A stretch of DNA of 64,000 nt from Homalodisca vitripennis (lineage: Eukaryota; Arthropoda; Insecta; Hemiptera; Cicadellidae), in contig NC_060215.1 of assembly GCF_021130785.1 (NCBI RefSeq), positions 71,307,501 to 71,371,500 on the forward strand. Direction: 5' to 3'. Below, piece by piece: positions 25,853 to 39,213 of this stretch. The position numbers were made by a program, and so were the translations under genes. Numbering within the stretch: the stretch's first letter is position 1; each line of letters begins with the position of its first letter. Below the pieces are notes generated by a model that made no database searches, was not told where the DNA came from, and saw only the letters and a list, made by a program, of their open reading frames with translations.

Positions 25853-26596
25853 ATGGTAATTGAGTGAGTAACATTTTCCCATAACATCGAGGATATATCG
25901 ATCGATCAATAATTCAAGAACTACAGGACCACCGGAGCTGAGCAGTAAGGAATGAACATATTAAAAAACTAAAATCTCATTGCTCCATCAAGGACCCGTC
26001 GTGTTTTGCTGATCCCCGTCTTAGGTGAACAAGTTTATACCTAACTTAGCTGTTTTATCCTTCACAAGCATGCTGGAGAGGCCATGGCTGGTCAAACATA
26101 ATCTAGATCAGTAAAGTTATCTATTCATACTGCAATTTTAATAAGTAACTCAGAAGAAAGATGTTTACATTTAGTACGGTTCATGCAAAAACACTTGTAA
26201 AAAGCGTTCCATAAAAAGCTTCCAATGTGCATAATCGCAAAAGAAGATCTTGGAATTGGGTAGCGTATTTACACAACTTAATTATCGGGTCAAACTTACA
26301 ATTTCACGAGATTTACCCAACCTGGAATAATAATTTCCATCCTCAAGCAAGCCTGTGTTATAAGACATCTTCCTGAATTTAGCCTCATTAGAAGACCAGC
26401 AAAATCACGAGTAAGTATAAATATAAAAAGAATACGAAGATTAACTGTATACAGTTCCTAGATACCGATATAAAAGCGTAGGAACTTTTTCTAGAAAGGA
26501 AATACAATCGCTAGTTTCTTCCTGTCAATATGAGTGATTATAGTGGCATTGCATCGTATGTATTTACAGGGTATGTAAATAATATTCAAATCAGTC
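25853..26596 (-). repeat. right arm of the 744-bp inverted repeat
   Basis: Reverse complement of 23810-24553. Outside both ends the sequences differ at once (left TGTCCC of a LINE, right CGTTTTAAAC), so the boundaries are sharp. Confidence 0.95.
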
Positions 26597-27641
26597 CGTT
26601 TTAAACAAAAGACACTACAAACTATGAGCAAAAAATGTTTTCCTACTTATTCTGCTGTTTGTATGTGAAGTAGTTTTCGTATTAACAAATTATTATTATT
26701 GTGTTAAATATTTGTAAATGCATTACGAAACAATCTTCAACGATCGAAAATATTATAGATTACCTAGGTTGAACTCCTTAAATAGACGTTAGATTTAGCT
26801 ATATTTTTGGTCTTGTATTTTCTATTTGTATCTGCATAATTACGGGGTGCCAGAACTCTCTGCAACTTTATAGCTAAAATTTTTTATGGGATAAATAAAA
26901 ACTTATGTCATAATAGAAATGTAAGTGTTCTGTACTGTTTGTACTATATTACATTTGTCTGTATATGTATGTCGTTAGAATTCGTAACTTGTGAACAGTT
27001 CAGGTTATAGCAATGCTAAACATGGATTATTTACGTCTAACTCAGTATTAAAAACATTTTATCTTGATTGGTTTCAAAATGGCGAGAGTGCAAACATTGT
27101 AATGTCAACATTCGTAACGTGAAAAATGTTTTAAAAAAAGAATTGATTCAAAAAAGTCATTCCCACTAATATTTTTAGGATTACATGACAAAAATTGATC
27201 ATCATAACCATGGAGTTTTAGTATTATTTTACATGTAAGTCAATTTTATAAGACTTTGTTAAGGTTGTTCCAAGTAAAGCATGTATCCACTTATACGTTA
27301 TTCATTTAAATCGCCCCGTTTCAAACCCTCCATCAATTTGAGAAGGGTATTTTTATGTTTACTAAAATTTTAGTACTTAATGTCGAGTTGTAATGAGTAA
27401 CTTTTTTGCATTATACTTTTCGGTTTGGTGAATTGTGAAAAATAAGAAAATTAAAATTCGTATTATCTTAAAAGCCCTCAAGTTTTTCGCAACTGAGGGC
27501 AGCAATCGGAACGAATGTAAAGTGTTAAATAATAAAACAAATGTGTAAAAAGTTGGTTTTAAGTGTAAAATACGCTGTATTACACGTGAAAAATTATAAT
27601 TACACGTATTAAAGTAGATAGGGTCAACAGTTTACTACAGA
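26597..27641. other. AT-rich, nothing recognised
   Basis: No frame or repeat stands out. Confidence 0.35.
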
Positions 27642-28749
27642 GTGGTTCAACAAAAACGCACGATGTTAATTGTAAATCAATCAAAAGGTTTTCAGAGAAT
27701 TGTTAACATTTGTTGTTATAATAGAAGGATCTATGAAAATTATGTGTGAAACAATGTATCGACCAAATGCTTTACACGGCTTTAGTGGCGTACCTCTATC
27801 CGATGGTCGATATTTTCAATGACTGAGACATAATGGAGGTTCAATGTCGTTAATGTGCCGAACTGTCTCATCCTTTAGCTCTTGGATTGTGCTTGGCTTA
27901 TTGTACACTTTTTCTTTTAAATGTCCGCAAAGAAAGAAGTACAACGGTGTAAATCACATGATTATGGTGGCCAATTAACCACGACGTGAGATAACACGGT
28001 CATTGAATTTTTCGCGCAAATGTGCCATTGTTTCGCTGGCAGTGTGTTAACTGCAACAAACATTCACTCTTTGTGAATGCATCGGTGTTTCAACAATCAC
28101 TTGTGGATTCTCATTTTCCCAAAGGCGGTAATTCTGCTTGTTAACGAATCCACTGAGGTGGAAGTGTGCCTCGTCGCTGAAGATGAATTTTTTTGTAAAT
28201 TCACTTATGTCTGTTCAACGGAACATTCGACGTACTGACGACGCTTGAAATGGTCAGTAGGCTTCAGCTCTTAAGTCAATTGAACCGTGTAAGCATTTAA
28301 ATTCAAATCTGTATTCAAAATTTACATCAGTGGTGTTCGTGAGATGTGCAATTGTTGTGCACGACGACGAGTCGAGATGGCGGCACTTCTGCCACACTAT
28401 CGCGAACAACAGCAATGCTTTCCGCAGAAAGAACTGGGCGGGCAGGCACAGTTGATTCCACATTTCTTAAAGATCAGGTCTACTGAAATTTATGCACAAT
28501 TCTCCCGATTGTGGACACAGTTGGCCGATTATGTTTATCAAAAAATCTCGAAGTGCACGAAATGCATTTTGATTTGAACGCCCATTTTTTTAAAAAGCTT
28601 CAACAATCTTCACACGCTGCTCAATTGTGTACCTTAACATGGTTGAATTTGTCAAACACTGAAACAACAAAATGTAAAATTAAGTTGGGTAAAAATCTTG
28701 ACGTTAATGTGCGACTCCCAATTAACATCGTCCATTATAGTTGGACCAC
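27642..28749 (-). mobile_element. mariner-like element, internally deleted, with terminal inverted repeats
   Basis: The ends are imperfect inverted repeats. The left end reads GTGGTTCAACAAAAACGCAC then GATGTTAATTG. The right end, reverse-complemented, reads GTGGTCCAACTATAATGGAC then GATGTTAATTG. About 1.1 kb in length fits a mariner. The minus strand between them encodes a broken transposase of the IS630/mariner superfamily. N-terminal helix-turn-helix pieces lie around 28690-28250. The first catalytic Asp is in a Phe-Ser-Asp-Glu-Ala-His-Phe motif near 28180. The tail near 27930 ends in Phe-Phe-Leu-Cys-Gly-His-Leu-Lys. Confidence 0.8.
27740..28690 (-). pseudogene. mariner-like transposase remnant
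   Basis: Transposase of the element above, minus strand, read in several frames. The first Asp motif is intact. An internal deletion after the Val-Asn-Val segment removes the region with the second catalytic Asp. The third is changed: the Thr-Pro-Leu-Asp position reads Thr-Pro-Leu-Tyr. At least one stop lies near 27985. It cannot be active. Confidence 0.7.
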
Positions 28750-28759
28750 CCAACAATCT

Positions 28760-30513
28760 AAATAAAATAAATTTATGAATTAACTGTGCAAGTGTCCTTA
28801 CTTTTTTGTATTTGTTATACTTGTCATCCATATTGATGCAGCGAGACAGGATGCACTTTATAAAAAGGGAATTTTCCAAATGGCCTTTACTGACGGCATT
28901 TTGCCGTTCAAGTAAAGGGTTCTCAATGGAGTGTTGTATGTGAGGTATTCTTTCAGTGACCATCTCTGACTGAAGTTCAGGAATAAGTCTAGGGATCGTG
29001 TAGGGATTTTCGATAAACCATTTTTTGGACAACACGAAGTTTTGAACCTGGAGTAGCAAACGAGATTGGGCGGAGTTATGGCGATTGAACTAAATTATCA
29101 TCGCTGACTTTACCATGAAGTTATAATGATGTCCAGGTTGGCGGCTTGTTGACGCCTTTGTACAAGGATTACCGACCTGATGCAGCCAGGCGGGATGGCG
29201 TATGGAGATAAGATTTCATTTATCGACATTTTAAGAGAAGCTTCGAAATAGCTAACCGTCTGATAAAAGGCTTTCTGATAAAATTCCAGTCGGATGTCTT
29301 GTGTTGGAAATGAAAGTGATTATATGTAAAATATAAATATTCAGTAACTAATGGATGGCTATGTGCATGTTAAACTGCACATGGTTATATGTAAAGTATG
29401 AATATACAGTAACTACTGAGTTGCTATGTCAAATAGTATAAGTCTACATAGTACGACCCGGTCTTGCTCTACACGTTGGTGTATTTGGGGTGATAAATAT
29501 TTATGATTTCAAAATTGTGTATTCTTTCGCGGGACACATGATAGGTTATCTATTGCTTCTCAATTCAATGGGATGGACAAAAATAAATCATGCTATAACA
29601 TGGAATTAGTTACCATGCAACAACTCTTCATTTTTTAATCTATATTATATATTAGTGACGTCAAGATATTCAAAAATGCTTCATAGATCCACTGAAATAT
29701 TATAATATTACTTGGTTACTAAATGGTTATTACAAAATACTCAGCTGATTATCTAATATTAGTTTATAATCAAAGTAATTATAAAAAACGTACCACTTAA
29801 CAAATATTTAGCGTTACAAATTCACAAAAAAGAGTTATACGAGAACACGAGTAGTTTACAATTTAAGTATATGTATTTACTTACAAAATACACTGAACGA
29901 GTATTTACAGTAGTACTCCTGCGTGGAACCAGAAACATTTAGTAGTAACAAATAAAGTAAGTACCGTAAACAATTGGCGTTGTGAGCATCAGGGGGATAA
30001 TATGAATTATTTACATTGATGGATTTCTAAAACGAGTAACTTGTATGTAACACTGAAAAGATTCGTTTTAGTTATAAAGTAAAGATAAACTATCACCCAC
30101 TTGAATACGTATATTAGGTTGGATGTAAAATACTAACAAGTTTGTACGAGTTAGGCCGAAAATGAAATAGAAGAGCATGAGCGTATTTAAGGGGAGTGGC
30201 TCAAGCCTCAATTTTGATAAACATGCATTAAAATTGCGCCCAGTACTTTGGGGTTAATGGCTTAGCCCCAGAAAGCTCGAAGGATGAGCTTTACATTAAA
30301 AAGGTGCGCAACATCATTGCTTACCCTAAATGAAAAGACACTTATAACTCACTAGAAATGTCTAACTTAAAGCGTATGGGCAAAAAAAATAACCCCTTTA
30401 CGGCCCATTCAGCATTATTGATACTAGATATATGTCAACATTCAACAACAACGATATTCTTTCAATCCCTTATATAAAGTTCTGCATGAGATTAAATATG
30501 TATTTCATTCCAA
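28760..30513. other. no recognised gene
   Basis: Mixed composition. A GC-richer patch at 29060-29310 shows no domain. Confidence 0.35.

Positions 30514-30590
<77 letters not shown>
30514..30590. repeat. compound microsatellite (GT)n(AT)n
   Basis: About 11 GT units run into about 27 TA units. The plus frame crossing it is a microsatellite artefact. Confidence 0.95.
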
Positions 30591-30594
<4 letters not shown>

Positions 30595-32280
30595 GACAGT
30601 TTTTACAAATTACACTTTTTTGTTAGAACCATATACTTATTTAAACGAAGTGCTACGTTTCCTTTTATGCTTGCCTGTTGCATAGATACATTATTTCAAT
30701 TTCATAATGAAATTACTGTTCTTTTTATGCTTATCTGAATTTCAAACTTAAATTTTTACTGCGTACTATGTCAATTGGAATAATAAAATTGTCAAATAGG
30801 CTTGATTTTTTAAATGGGCCTACTGTAACCTAACGAATATTTTTGTTAATGTCAAAAGGTTTTGATCGTGATTGTAGTGTTTATTTGTTTGAAAATGGGG
30901 GATTTGATATGAAAAAAGGATTTTACGCATGTTTTTAATCAATAAAGTGTAAAAAGACATTAAAGTGTAAAGTGACGTAAGGATGGGAAATGTACCTAAC
31001 AATTGCGTTAGATTTGAAATATTATAAGCTATATATTTAGTTAATACTTCCAAGAAGGGAACTTCTCTATCTCCATATAATGGTGATAAACGGATAAAAT
31101 ATTTAAAACGATGGTTTTGTTTTCAAACTAAATTTCCCGTATTTTAGGAAATTATGGCATAGTACATCAATACTTATATTGACATAACGTAGTTAACTTG
31201 GATAATTAACCAACCGTGGTTTAAACAGAAATGTAGGCAATAAAGATTTCTCTCAAAATAGAACTTGCCTTGAATCAAGATATCAATAGGTTATAACATA
31301 ATATATAATTCAATTTAACTTATATCATTGCTAGAGAACAACCAAAGAGCTAAATTAATAATAATATTTTACCCATACTAATTAAAAATAATAGTACATT
31401 CGATACTCATATTGTAAAACTGTAGTTTTAACGCACATTTAAAACACATTTTGTACAATTTTATTTTATTATGTTCGTAAATAATTTGAATACTGACGTT
31501 TGATTTAAGAAAATGTATTATTGCATTTTCAGTGGATTTAAGAGTCGATACTGGATCTTTAACAATAGAAATTTAGTACAGTTTCCTTGACTATCTGGCA
31601 ATTAAATAAATATTTTGACAATACGAGATCTAGGTTTATGATTAATAATAGGTTATCCATAGATGAATAACGGCATAAAGGTAACACTAGAATACTTTTA
31701 TGTCAAAGGGGTCTGATTACTGCAAACGTGGGAACTAAAACTTCAATAGGCAGTTACTAATCCACTTTAGTTGGGTTGTTAAGACTTGAAGAGAGACGAA
31801 AGAGTCGAACAATCCAGGTTATGTGTGTAAGCTTAGAGTATTAAACTGCGACGGGTTGACCTACTAATGCTTCTTTTTGTCGATGTATACGTGAAGGGAG
31901 GGGGCGTGACCTCGAATTGAAAGAGACAAATATATTTAAATATACAGTTTTTGATGGACAGTTATGATTTTAAATTAAATTACCATAGCACACGATGCAA
32001 GTAAAGAAGTTGTACGCTAAAGAGATCGTTATGACTATTATATAACATTGTTACCGATTGTTAATAATAGTACACAAAAAATAACAGTTCAGATTCAAAG
32101 GGACTGTTTGTTGGAAAATAATGTACCCAAACAACATATTCAGATCAAGAACAGAAATTACACTTGTGCCCTAAACATTGGAGATGACAAATAACTTATG
32201 TTTCTATCTTACAACTACACTCGACATTTACACACTGAACGTTGAAACATTATCTCGGATCTTTAAACTACACAAACACA
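30591..32280. other. AT-rich, nothing recognised
   Basis: No gene, RNA or terminal repeat is visible. Confidence 0.35.
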
Positions 32281-32469
32281 ACACTTCAACTAAAAGCAAC
32301 ATAGGGCAATTAAATACAGAAAAATAAAAGATAGAGAGTGAAGAATAACAAAATTACTAAAAATAAAATAATAATGAAAGAGAGAGAGGAACTTACACTG
32401 AATTTGTGAATAACACTTCCACATTTCCCATTGCACATTGCACACTGAACGGGCACGTGAAGTACTTAC

Positions 32470-32800
32470 AGGCTGAGATAAGCTCCTCTGTAGGCAGGCA
32501 TTCCTTGCCGACGCTGCAGGGGTGGGGAGAGAGATAAAGACAGGGAGAGGGTCGACGAGGGGAGGCTCGAGTTCAAGGTAGCCACTACTCTTCGGAGGCA
32601 CTTAACTTCACCATAACCTTCGGCGAGGACGGAGGAACGTGGAAGTCTGCCGTTGGAACTGCCGCCGCCACTGCATCTGCCCTCTGTGATCTGAGCGTGT
32701 GATGGTAGAAGTCGGCCACCACTAGACGACACGAGGTAGGGAGTAGGGTGTAGGGTGGGCGGCGATGGGTGGTCGAGGGTAGCGGGCGCACGCGCCAATC
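32470..32800 (-). promoter_or_regulatory. GC-rich island: candidate promoter and first exon of a minus-strand gene
   Basis: This block stands out as GC-rich, with many CG pairs, in a window that is otherwise strongly AT-rich. On the minus strand it ends at AGCCT followed by GTAAGT (donor at 32469-32464), a strong 5' splice site. A CACGTG box lies just beyond at about 32455-32460. Overlapping minus frames up to 110 codons exist (32798-32466). They are low-complexity Ser/Pro/Leu-rich and look like untranslated leader rather than a protein. The picture fits a CpG-rich transcription start with a noncoding first exon. The downstream exons were not identified. Confidence 0.4.
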
Positions 32801-32949
32801 AACCTAGTGATATCGAATTGTTGAAACCACTGCTTACACACGCATACTGTAGTTGCGAATTCACAAGACCGAGACGAAATGGAATCGTTATTTGCTCTTA
32901 CAGAAACTGTATACTATTATGCGTCTTAATATTGGAATTCCAATGTTAA

Positions 32950-35440
32950 GATAAGAAGATCTACGATTAAGTATGACATAACTCATGTTGCAGCTTCATA
33001 ATTACGACTCACAATATAGTAAAATACACACGTTTATTCCGTTTGGACAAATAAAATACATCCTGCAAACGTGCTGCTGAAATGTTAGTAAAACTACTAG
33101 TAATAGATCAAACACTGGCCCTTAGTACTGTGGCGAAACAATGGATAACAATGTTGTAACGTAGCAAAGTTAAATAAAAGTGATTTCTAACTATCCGTAT
33201 TTGTCACTTGTTAAAGTGTCCAGAAGCCCCAGGCTCTGATGGACAGTACATAGTAATTTGTGTTACACGTTCATTTGGCATCATCCATAGTCCACTTCCT
33301 TTTTCAGCGTAGTACTCCAAAAGAGTCAAAGCCCGTTGTTAGCTGCTCCCTGATTTTACACTTTTTCTGTCACCAATTTAACGCTAAAACAATTTTATAG
33401 ATTATTCTATGTTGTTAAAGAGTACTAGAATCAAATTTACCACGATATCAGCGAAATTATCCGAATCAAACATCTGTCTTATCACTATAAAGATATCGTA
33501 ATGTAATATAAGGTAACTTGTCAGCCTACAACTCCAACTTGTTCTATAGAAATACATCTATGCAAATATGATATTCCTCTCGGACATTTGTGGTAACACA
33601 CTCTAGAAATGTATTTTGTTACCTGATAGGCAATATCTCGAGGGATCTTTTGTTCGTCGCTTTCAAAACCGTTCGGTAACTATAAATACTTTCTAATATT
33701 GTGCAAGAATCATAAAGATTTTTTTCTTGGTTTGCTTTACTATTTCTGTAGAGTAACAAAGTTATAGAACTGGAGGCGCATGACAGAATTTGTCCGATTA
33801 TCTTTGTACCCAAACATCTAGATCAGAGGGGTCACATAACAAAAGGTCTAGGCGGGCCTATTATTAAGCCAATTAGAAACGATTCCCCGAGAAGACCAAG
33901 CTGTGCGCCGAATGATGTATCTTTTATGAATTGTAAATAGACGTGTATTATAATCTAGGAAGAAGTAAGCGTTAACAGTTACAATGAAAGTTCCAAGTGA
34001 GGGCCTACAACTGACTTAGAGGCAATGCTCAGGAGGGGCGACTTGGGCTAATCGGGTGGTTAATGTTTAAACTCTGAACAAGTTTAAAATAAATGCTTTG
34101 TAAATTGTGATCTATACGTGGTTTTGAGTTCAAAGTTTTGCTTTTCATAGTGAAAATTATTGGAAGTTAATACCTAAAGTAGCATAGCAAGCGTATCTAT
34201 TTAGCTTTGAAATATTTTGGTTTACCTGATAATTAATTAAATTGTTAATAGAACGGACAATTTTACATTATATTGGCTCTAATTCGCTATTTTTATAAAC
34301 AGTGACTGCTAATATGTTGTTTTGAATAACGCAGACAGTTTAACGCCTAATATTTTTTTCGCAGTCACCAATCATACTTCTTTTTATTACACCTTGTAGG
34401 CTACATCGATTCAAAATGTTACTATATAAATAAATAATCAAAGTGTTGTGTTAGTTAGTTCGTTTAATAACAGGAACACGATAAAAAGTGACACATTATT
34501 GGTATCACCTACTTAGGGCTTAACATTATCTTCAGGCGGTGCAGTCGGTCGTCGATTTTGTTACGAGTAATATTTTAAATTTGATAGTTACAGCCCTTTC
34601 AGGTATTTTGTTCGAAGTCTGAGAAAATATCTTATCATTCAATAAGGCATTGTAAATGTTTAAAGTAGCCATTTTGGCATTTCTGCAATTGGGCCATGTT
34701 GCAATTAGGCCCACCAAGAAAGAAAAATCTGACTTTTTTTACAGTGAGTATATGAAAAAGGAATCGAGGAACCCATATGCTTTAAAAAAAAACCCTGTTA
34801 ACATTGACTTAAGGCATATTACATTGCAAAACGTGTAATTTCTTGAGTCCTATTTCCTTTAAAAATGTACATCTCTGAAGTTATATTGCATATAGATAAT
34901 GTAAAAATAATCATATACTTATCTTCAGCCTTTTTAAACACTGACCTAAATAACAACTTAAAATTCCTATAATTCTTCCACTCAATATAAAACACTTACA
35001 CTTAATATACTTAAATCTGTATTAATCAGCAGACCAATTAACTCGTAACAGCCTAGTGTAACTCAGGATTACGTACATTTTTACACATATACGAGATGGT
35101 GATCTCACTTAAAAATCAGAGCTATTAAGGGTTATTTTCGAAATATTAAAACCAGAGATAGTGCGTTATTGTTTGTCTGCACTTGAGAGGAGGAAAAGAA
35201 CTATGGACGGCTAGCTATATTAAGGTCCACCTTTACTTTTAGTATTTGTTTACCCTGACATCGAAATAAGTTTATAAACTGCAACAATCACAATGTCTAA
35301 TGTATTCGAATTATGTTTCTCGAACAATCACCAATAAATGTGTTTAATGTACAAGTCAATACGCACTTTTTATCCTCACAACTGTACTGATCAAGGCGTA
35401 AGGTCCTACATTTTAAATGTGTATAACATTATATATGTTT
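32950..35440. other. no recognised gene
   Basis: AT-rich with short frames. Nothing above background. Confidence 0.35.
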
Positions 35441-35450
35441 AAATTTGAAC

Positions 35451-35615
35451 AGTCGAGAATCGAATCCCGGATCTACGGATTTTGGATCTCCCTGTACTTA
35501 AAAATCCATGAAAATAAATACTATCAAGGATTGATTTAGTAAAGAAACAGTTTGGTTTAATATTTTACGACAACCCATTCCCTCGGAATCTATTTCAGAC
35601 AACTTTTATGAAACG
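35451..35615 (-). repeat. dispersed repeat with a B-box-like end, copy 1
   Basis: Starting GAGAATCGAATCCCGG and continuing through CTGTACTTAAAAATCCATGAAAAT, about 165 bp matches 38506-38672 at roughly 70-75%. On the minus strand the end reads GGGATTCGATTCTCG, close to a polymerase III B box. Confidence 0.7.
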
Positions 35616-38505
35616 CCATTTATTTTGTATATGATTTTGTATGTGCGTCTTAATTTAGATAAGACACATTCTGTAATTTTTTACACAACTCATTTATTTT
35701 TTAGAAATTAGATACATGGGACATCTAACTTCACTCTTCCGTTTACTGTCAAGGCACAGGCTGATAAATAGTGTTAATATGGAATGTTCGTATATTCTGC
35801 AATGTTTCTACTCTCGTTGGATGCTGCTTTTGTTGATATCTTTTGTTCGAAGACTATTTCTTATTCTTTTCCCGGGTAATTACCATTTGAACTGCTGCCA
35901 TTTCCGACTCGGATGTCCGTTTAGGTCGGGTTTGCGGCATTGTACTCTACTAATAAAAAGACCTTTAATATGCTTACCTATCAACCTATGCTTACATTTA
36001 AGCTTTTCTTCTTATCCTTGTGGGCCGTCCTCCTAAGGAATTAGCGGGTCACTGAATATGTGGTAAATTATACTTTTATGTCCAGTTACATTGTATCAAC
36101 ATTTGGTACAACTAAAATATTGGTTACAAATAGCGTATGTAATTTTTTATATATTTATTTATTTACAGGTTTCAATCTTCGTTGCATAAAACAGGATTCT
36201 TTCAAATATTTCATTGCAGCATAATAAGAGCTGGCTGTGATTAAACGACCATGACTTTTTCCTCTAAGAACAATGTGCAAGGACCTCAAGCACTTTCACG
36301 CTTTTATTGTTTGGTCGTAGCGTTGTGGTAATTAGTTCTTTTTGTAAAATAGATACTTCTTTAACATTTCAATGATGAAATACAAAAATGTTTGAGATTT
36401 TTCTGAATAACCTATAAAATATCGAAAAAATTAAAAGGCATTTGGATGCGTATTAATGATATCTTTAAAACTAGACACGTCCCATTATTCTACAACTAAA
36501 ATTAAGGTCACAAAAGTACATGAGGTTTAACATTGTTCTTAAGAGGCTACAGTCAAGATAACCGCCATTACATTGGGCCACAGATGGTTTAGACAGTTGT
36601 CAATGGGGAAAATGCTAAAACACCGTCAGCGCTCACTGCAGAGCGTTGGTGGATGAGAATCTCGCTCAATATTAAAGCCCACCACTCTAGGCATATCTCC
36701 ACCAAGAGACCGCAGAGGACCTATACTGTGATGTAATGATAACACTCAACGGAGAGTCACAGATCCAAGCTTGTCAACCAGAGGCCATTTTTAAAACAAT
36801 ACTCCGACAAGAATCAGCCATCTCGAGTCCCCTACCCACCTGCACGAACATATTTGGTTGAAGTCTCATGCTCCGATACCCTGCACTGTGAGTTCCCGAA
36901 TTCACCCCTCTTGATAGGTTTACTGGAAATTGTCCTGGCAAGTGAATAACTCACGTCAAGTAAACATTCACTTATCTGTGCTCAATCCACCTCCGAAAGA
37001 AGAATCATATGTTTATATCCACGTATAGTTTTGCACTTTAAAACAATCACGAGATATAAATTTTGCAATGTTTCAATAATAAGATTTGTAGGCTAATCTT
37101 GATGCCACATGCATCAGAAAGGAGTACTTGCTGAGGGGGCTTAGATTTACAGAAATATATCCTAAATATTTATGGTGGAAATCTAATAGCAAAATTTGTG
37201 GTAGTTTTTAAAAGCTAAGATGATGATTAATAATGTTCGGATTTTGGTGTCTGATTCATTCACCTAAATGATTTCGTTGCACAAATTTCGCGTTGATCAA
37301 TGATTTAATGTCTTGAATAACTAAAAAAATGTCAGCTCAATACTCAAGCATATAAAAAATTCTGAAATATTAGTCCATCAGCATATTTTTGGGAGAGAAT
37401 AGCAAAAAAAGAAATATAAGATATCTTTACAACAAATAAATTACAGGATGATATTATAATAGGCTTACACCTGCGAACTTTGGGAATGTCGGTCTATAAC
37501 AACTTACTCTGTTTTTGTACAATATTGTTTAGTTTACAAATAAAAAGTTAAACTCCCATAAATAATGTTTGACATATACAATGGCTCTGAATAATTAACA
37601 TTTTAACGTGCGTAAATATAAGGTTCCTACGCAATTTATTTGTAAAAATAATAATTGTTATTATTATCATGAATATTTAAATCGTATGTCATTGAAACCA
37701 GCTGTTTACAATTTGCAACAATGTACATTTCTTGTAAGACTGATGACTATTTGAATAAAATTTCTAGAATAATCAAAAAGAAGTGATTTTTGCGGATTTA
37801 TGACTGCTGATATTAATAGAAATGTCATTACTATTCCTAAAACAGATGTATTCAAACTAATTATGATAATTAGTATCTGTTTATTCATAGTGACAAATCA
37901 TACAACCAATTTTATATTGGAATAATAATATCATATAATATCAAATGATAACAATAGCCGCATACAATGTTAATATTTATTTCATATAACCTTTATGATG
38001 ATTTTTATTCATTTTGGCTTCATTTAGTAAATATTTATCATCGTAAATTTTATTATAAAATTAAAAACGTGTTGGAATTATGCTGAAAACAAAAATTTTT
38101 GTTCCAACGTAAATACTATTAGAGTTAAACAAAAATTTTGTTTGGATTATAGAGACGAAAACAAATTGCGTAAAGGCCTAATATGCATTGTGTTTTCATA
38201 CAATTTTTGAAATAAGATAATTTTCTTAATTTTGGGCTCGGACTTCAAATATAATTAGGTATTTGAAAAATTATCGCATTGCGTACCAAAATAACTCTTG
38301 ATGTATTGTGAAAGATTCACTTTTACAAATTGACAATAATTTGTTATCTTCACAACTCCATCTATTATGACATAACCTTAAGTCATATATTTCATAGTTT
38401 TACAACCGCCATTTTAAAATATATAAAATAGTGAATACTAGTTTTCACCAGTGTTTCAGTATAGAGGCCTTTACCTACAGCATTTCGCCTGTTTACGTCT
38501 TAAAA
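35616..38505. other. no recognised gene
   Basis: A plus frame at 35716-36036 (106 codons, hydrophobic and Cys-rich) has no recognisable family. A GC-richer patch at 36590-36960 is likely old repeat DNA. Confidence 0.3.
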
Positions 38506-38672
38506 ACTCGAGAATCGAACTCCAGACCTACAGATTTTGATACACTCTGTACTTAAAAGTCCATGAAAATATTTCCAAACTGTTCTCTAGGGTTGATTTT
38601 TGTGGGAAACCAGTTTTGTTTACGGTTCTACGCTAATCCGTTGTCTCGCAATCGATTTGACACCCTTATATG
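38506..38672 (-). repeat. dispersed repeat with a B-box-like end, copy 2
   Basis: GAGAATCGAACTCCAG and CTGTACTTAAAAGTCCATG align with copy 1 at 35451, same orientation, about 3 kb apart. Confidence 0.7.
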
Positions 38673-39213
38673 ACAAACCCTCTTTAAAGAGAATATTTAT
38701 AGTATAACAAATTTAGAAACTATAAGATTAATAATTAATATGTGGGTTGAAAAGTAAGGACTGAATCCGCAGCTATTTGAGTGTCCCGTCAACGTCGAAA
38801 ATCGTACGAGCTCCGACTCCCGGCATGGACAATAAACGACGATACTTGCGTTGTCACTATAGTTAGTTCAAAATGTTTAAAATAATCTATCAGTCCACTA
38901 ACTGTGAAACAAGTTCGGTGAATCCGTTTTTGATAGCAAGGGACATTTCACAGATAAGTTAAGTGTGTGGCCCCAATAGAATTAGTGACAGAAAAGTGCA
39001 CGTGGATGAGAGCTCCATAGCTGAGAGCTTTTTATTATTAATTTGATCATTAATGAGGTAAAAACAATCTGTGACGACTCGCAAATTCACAATTTGTAGC
39101 ATTCGAATTTCTGTTTTTTTGTGTCATGCCAATTTTACTTTGGCAGCACTGTTCTTTTATGCAAGATAAACAGCTGATATTTTATAATCAGACATTATTG
39201 TTTAATGACATTT

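Noticed and set aside
28652..29059. 135-codon minus frame
   Set aside because: It runs from flanking DNA through the mariner terminal repeat into the element and shows no domain of its own.
30432..30626. Cys-Val/Tyr-Ile repeat frame
   Set aside because: Again a microsatellite translation.
32290..32798. Minus-strand frames of 103 and 110 codons in the GC-rich island
   Set aside because: Low-complexity Ser/Pro/Leu and overlapping in several frames; more like an untranslated leader than a protein.
35716..36036. 106-codon hydrophobic plus frame
   Set aside because: No family, no splice context and no start context; likely chance.
38740..38800. GGGTTGAAAAGTAAGGACTG as a mariner-type terminal repeat
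   Set aside because: Suggestive start, but no matching inverted end or transposase tied to it was found.
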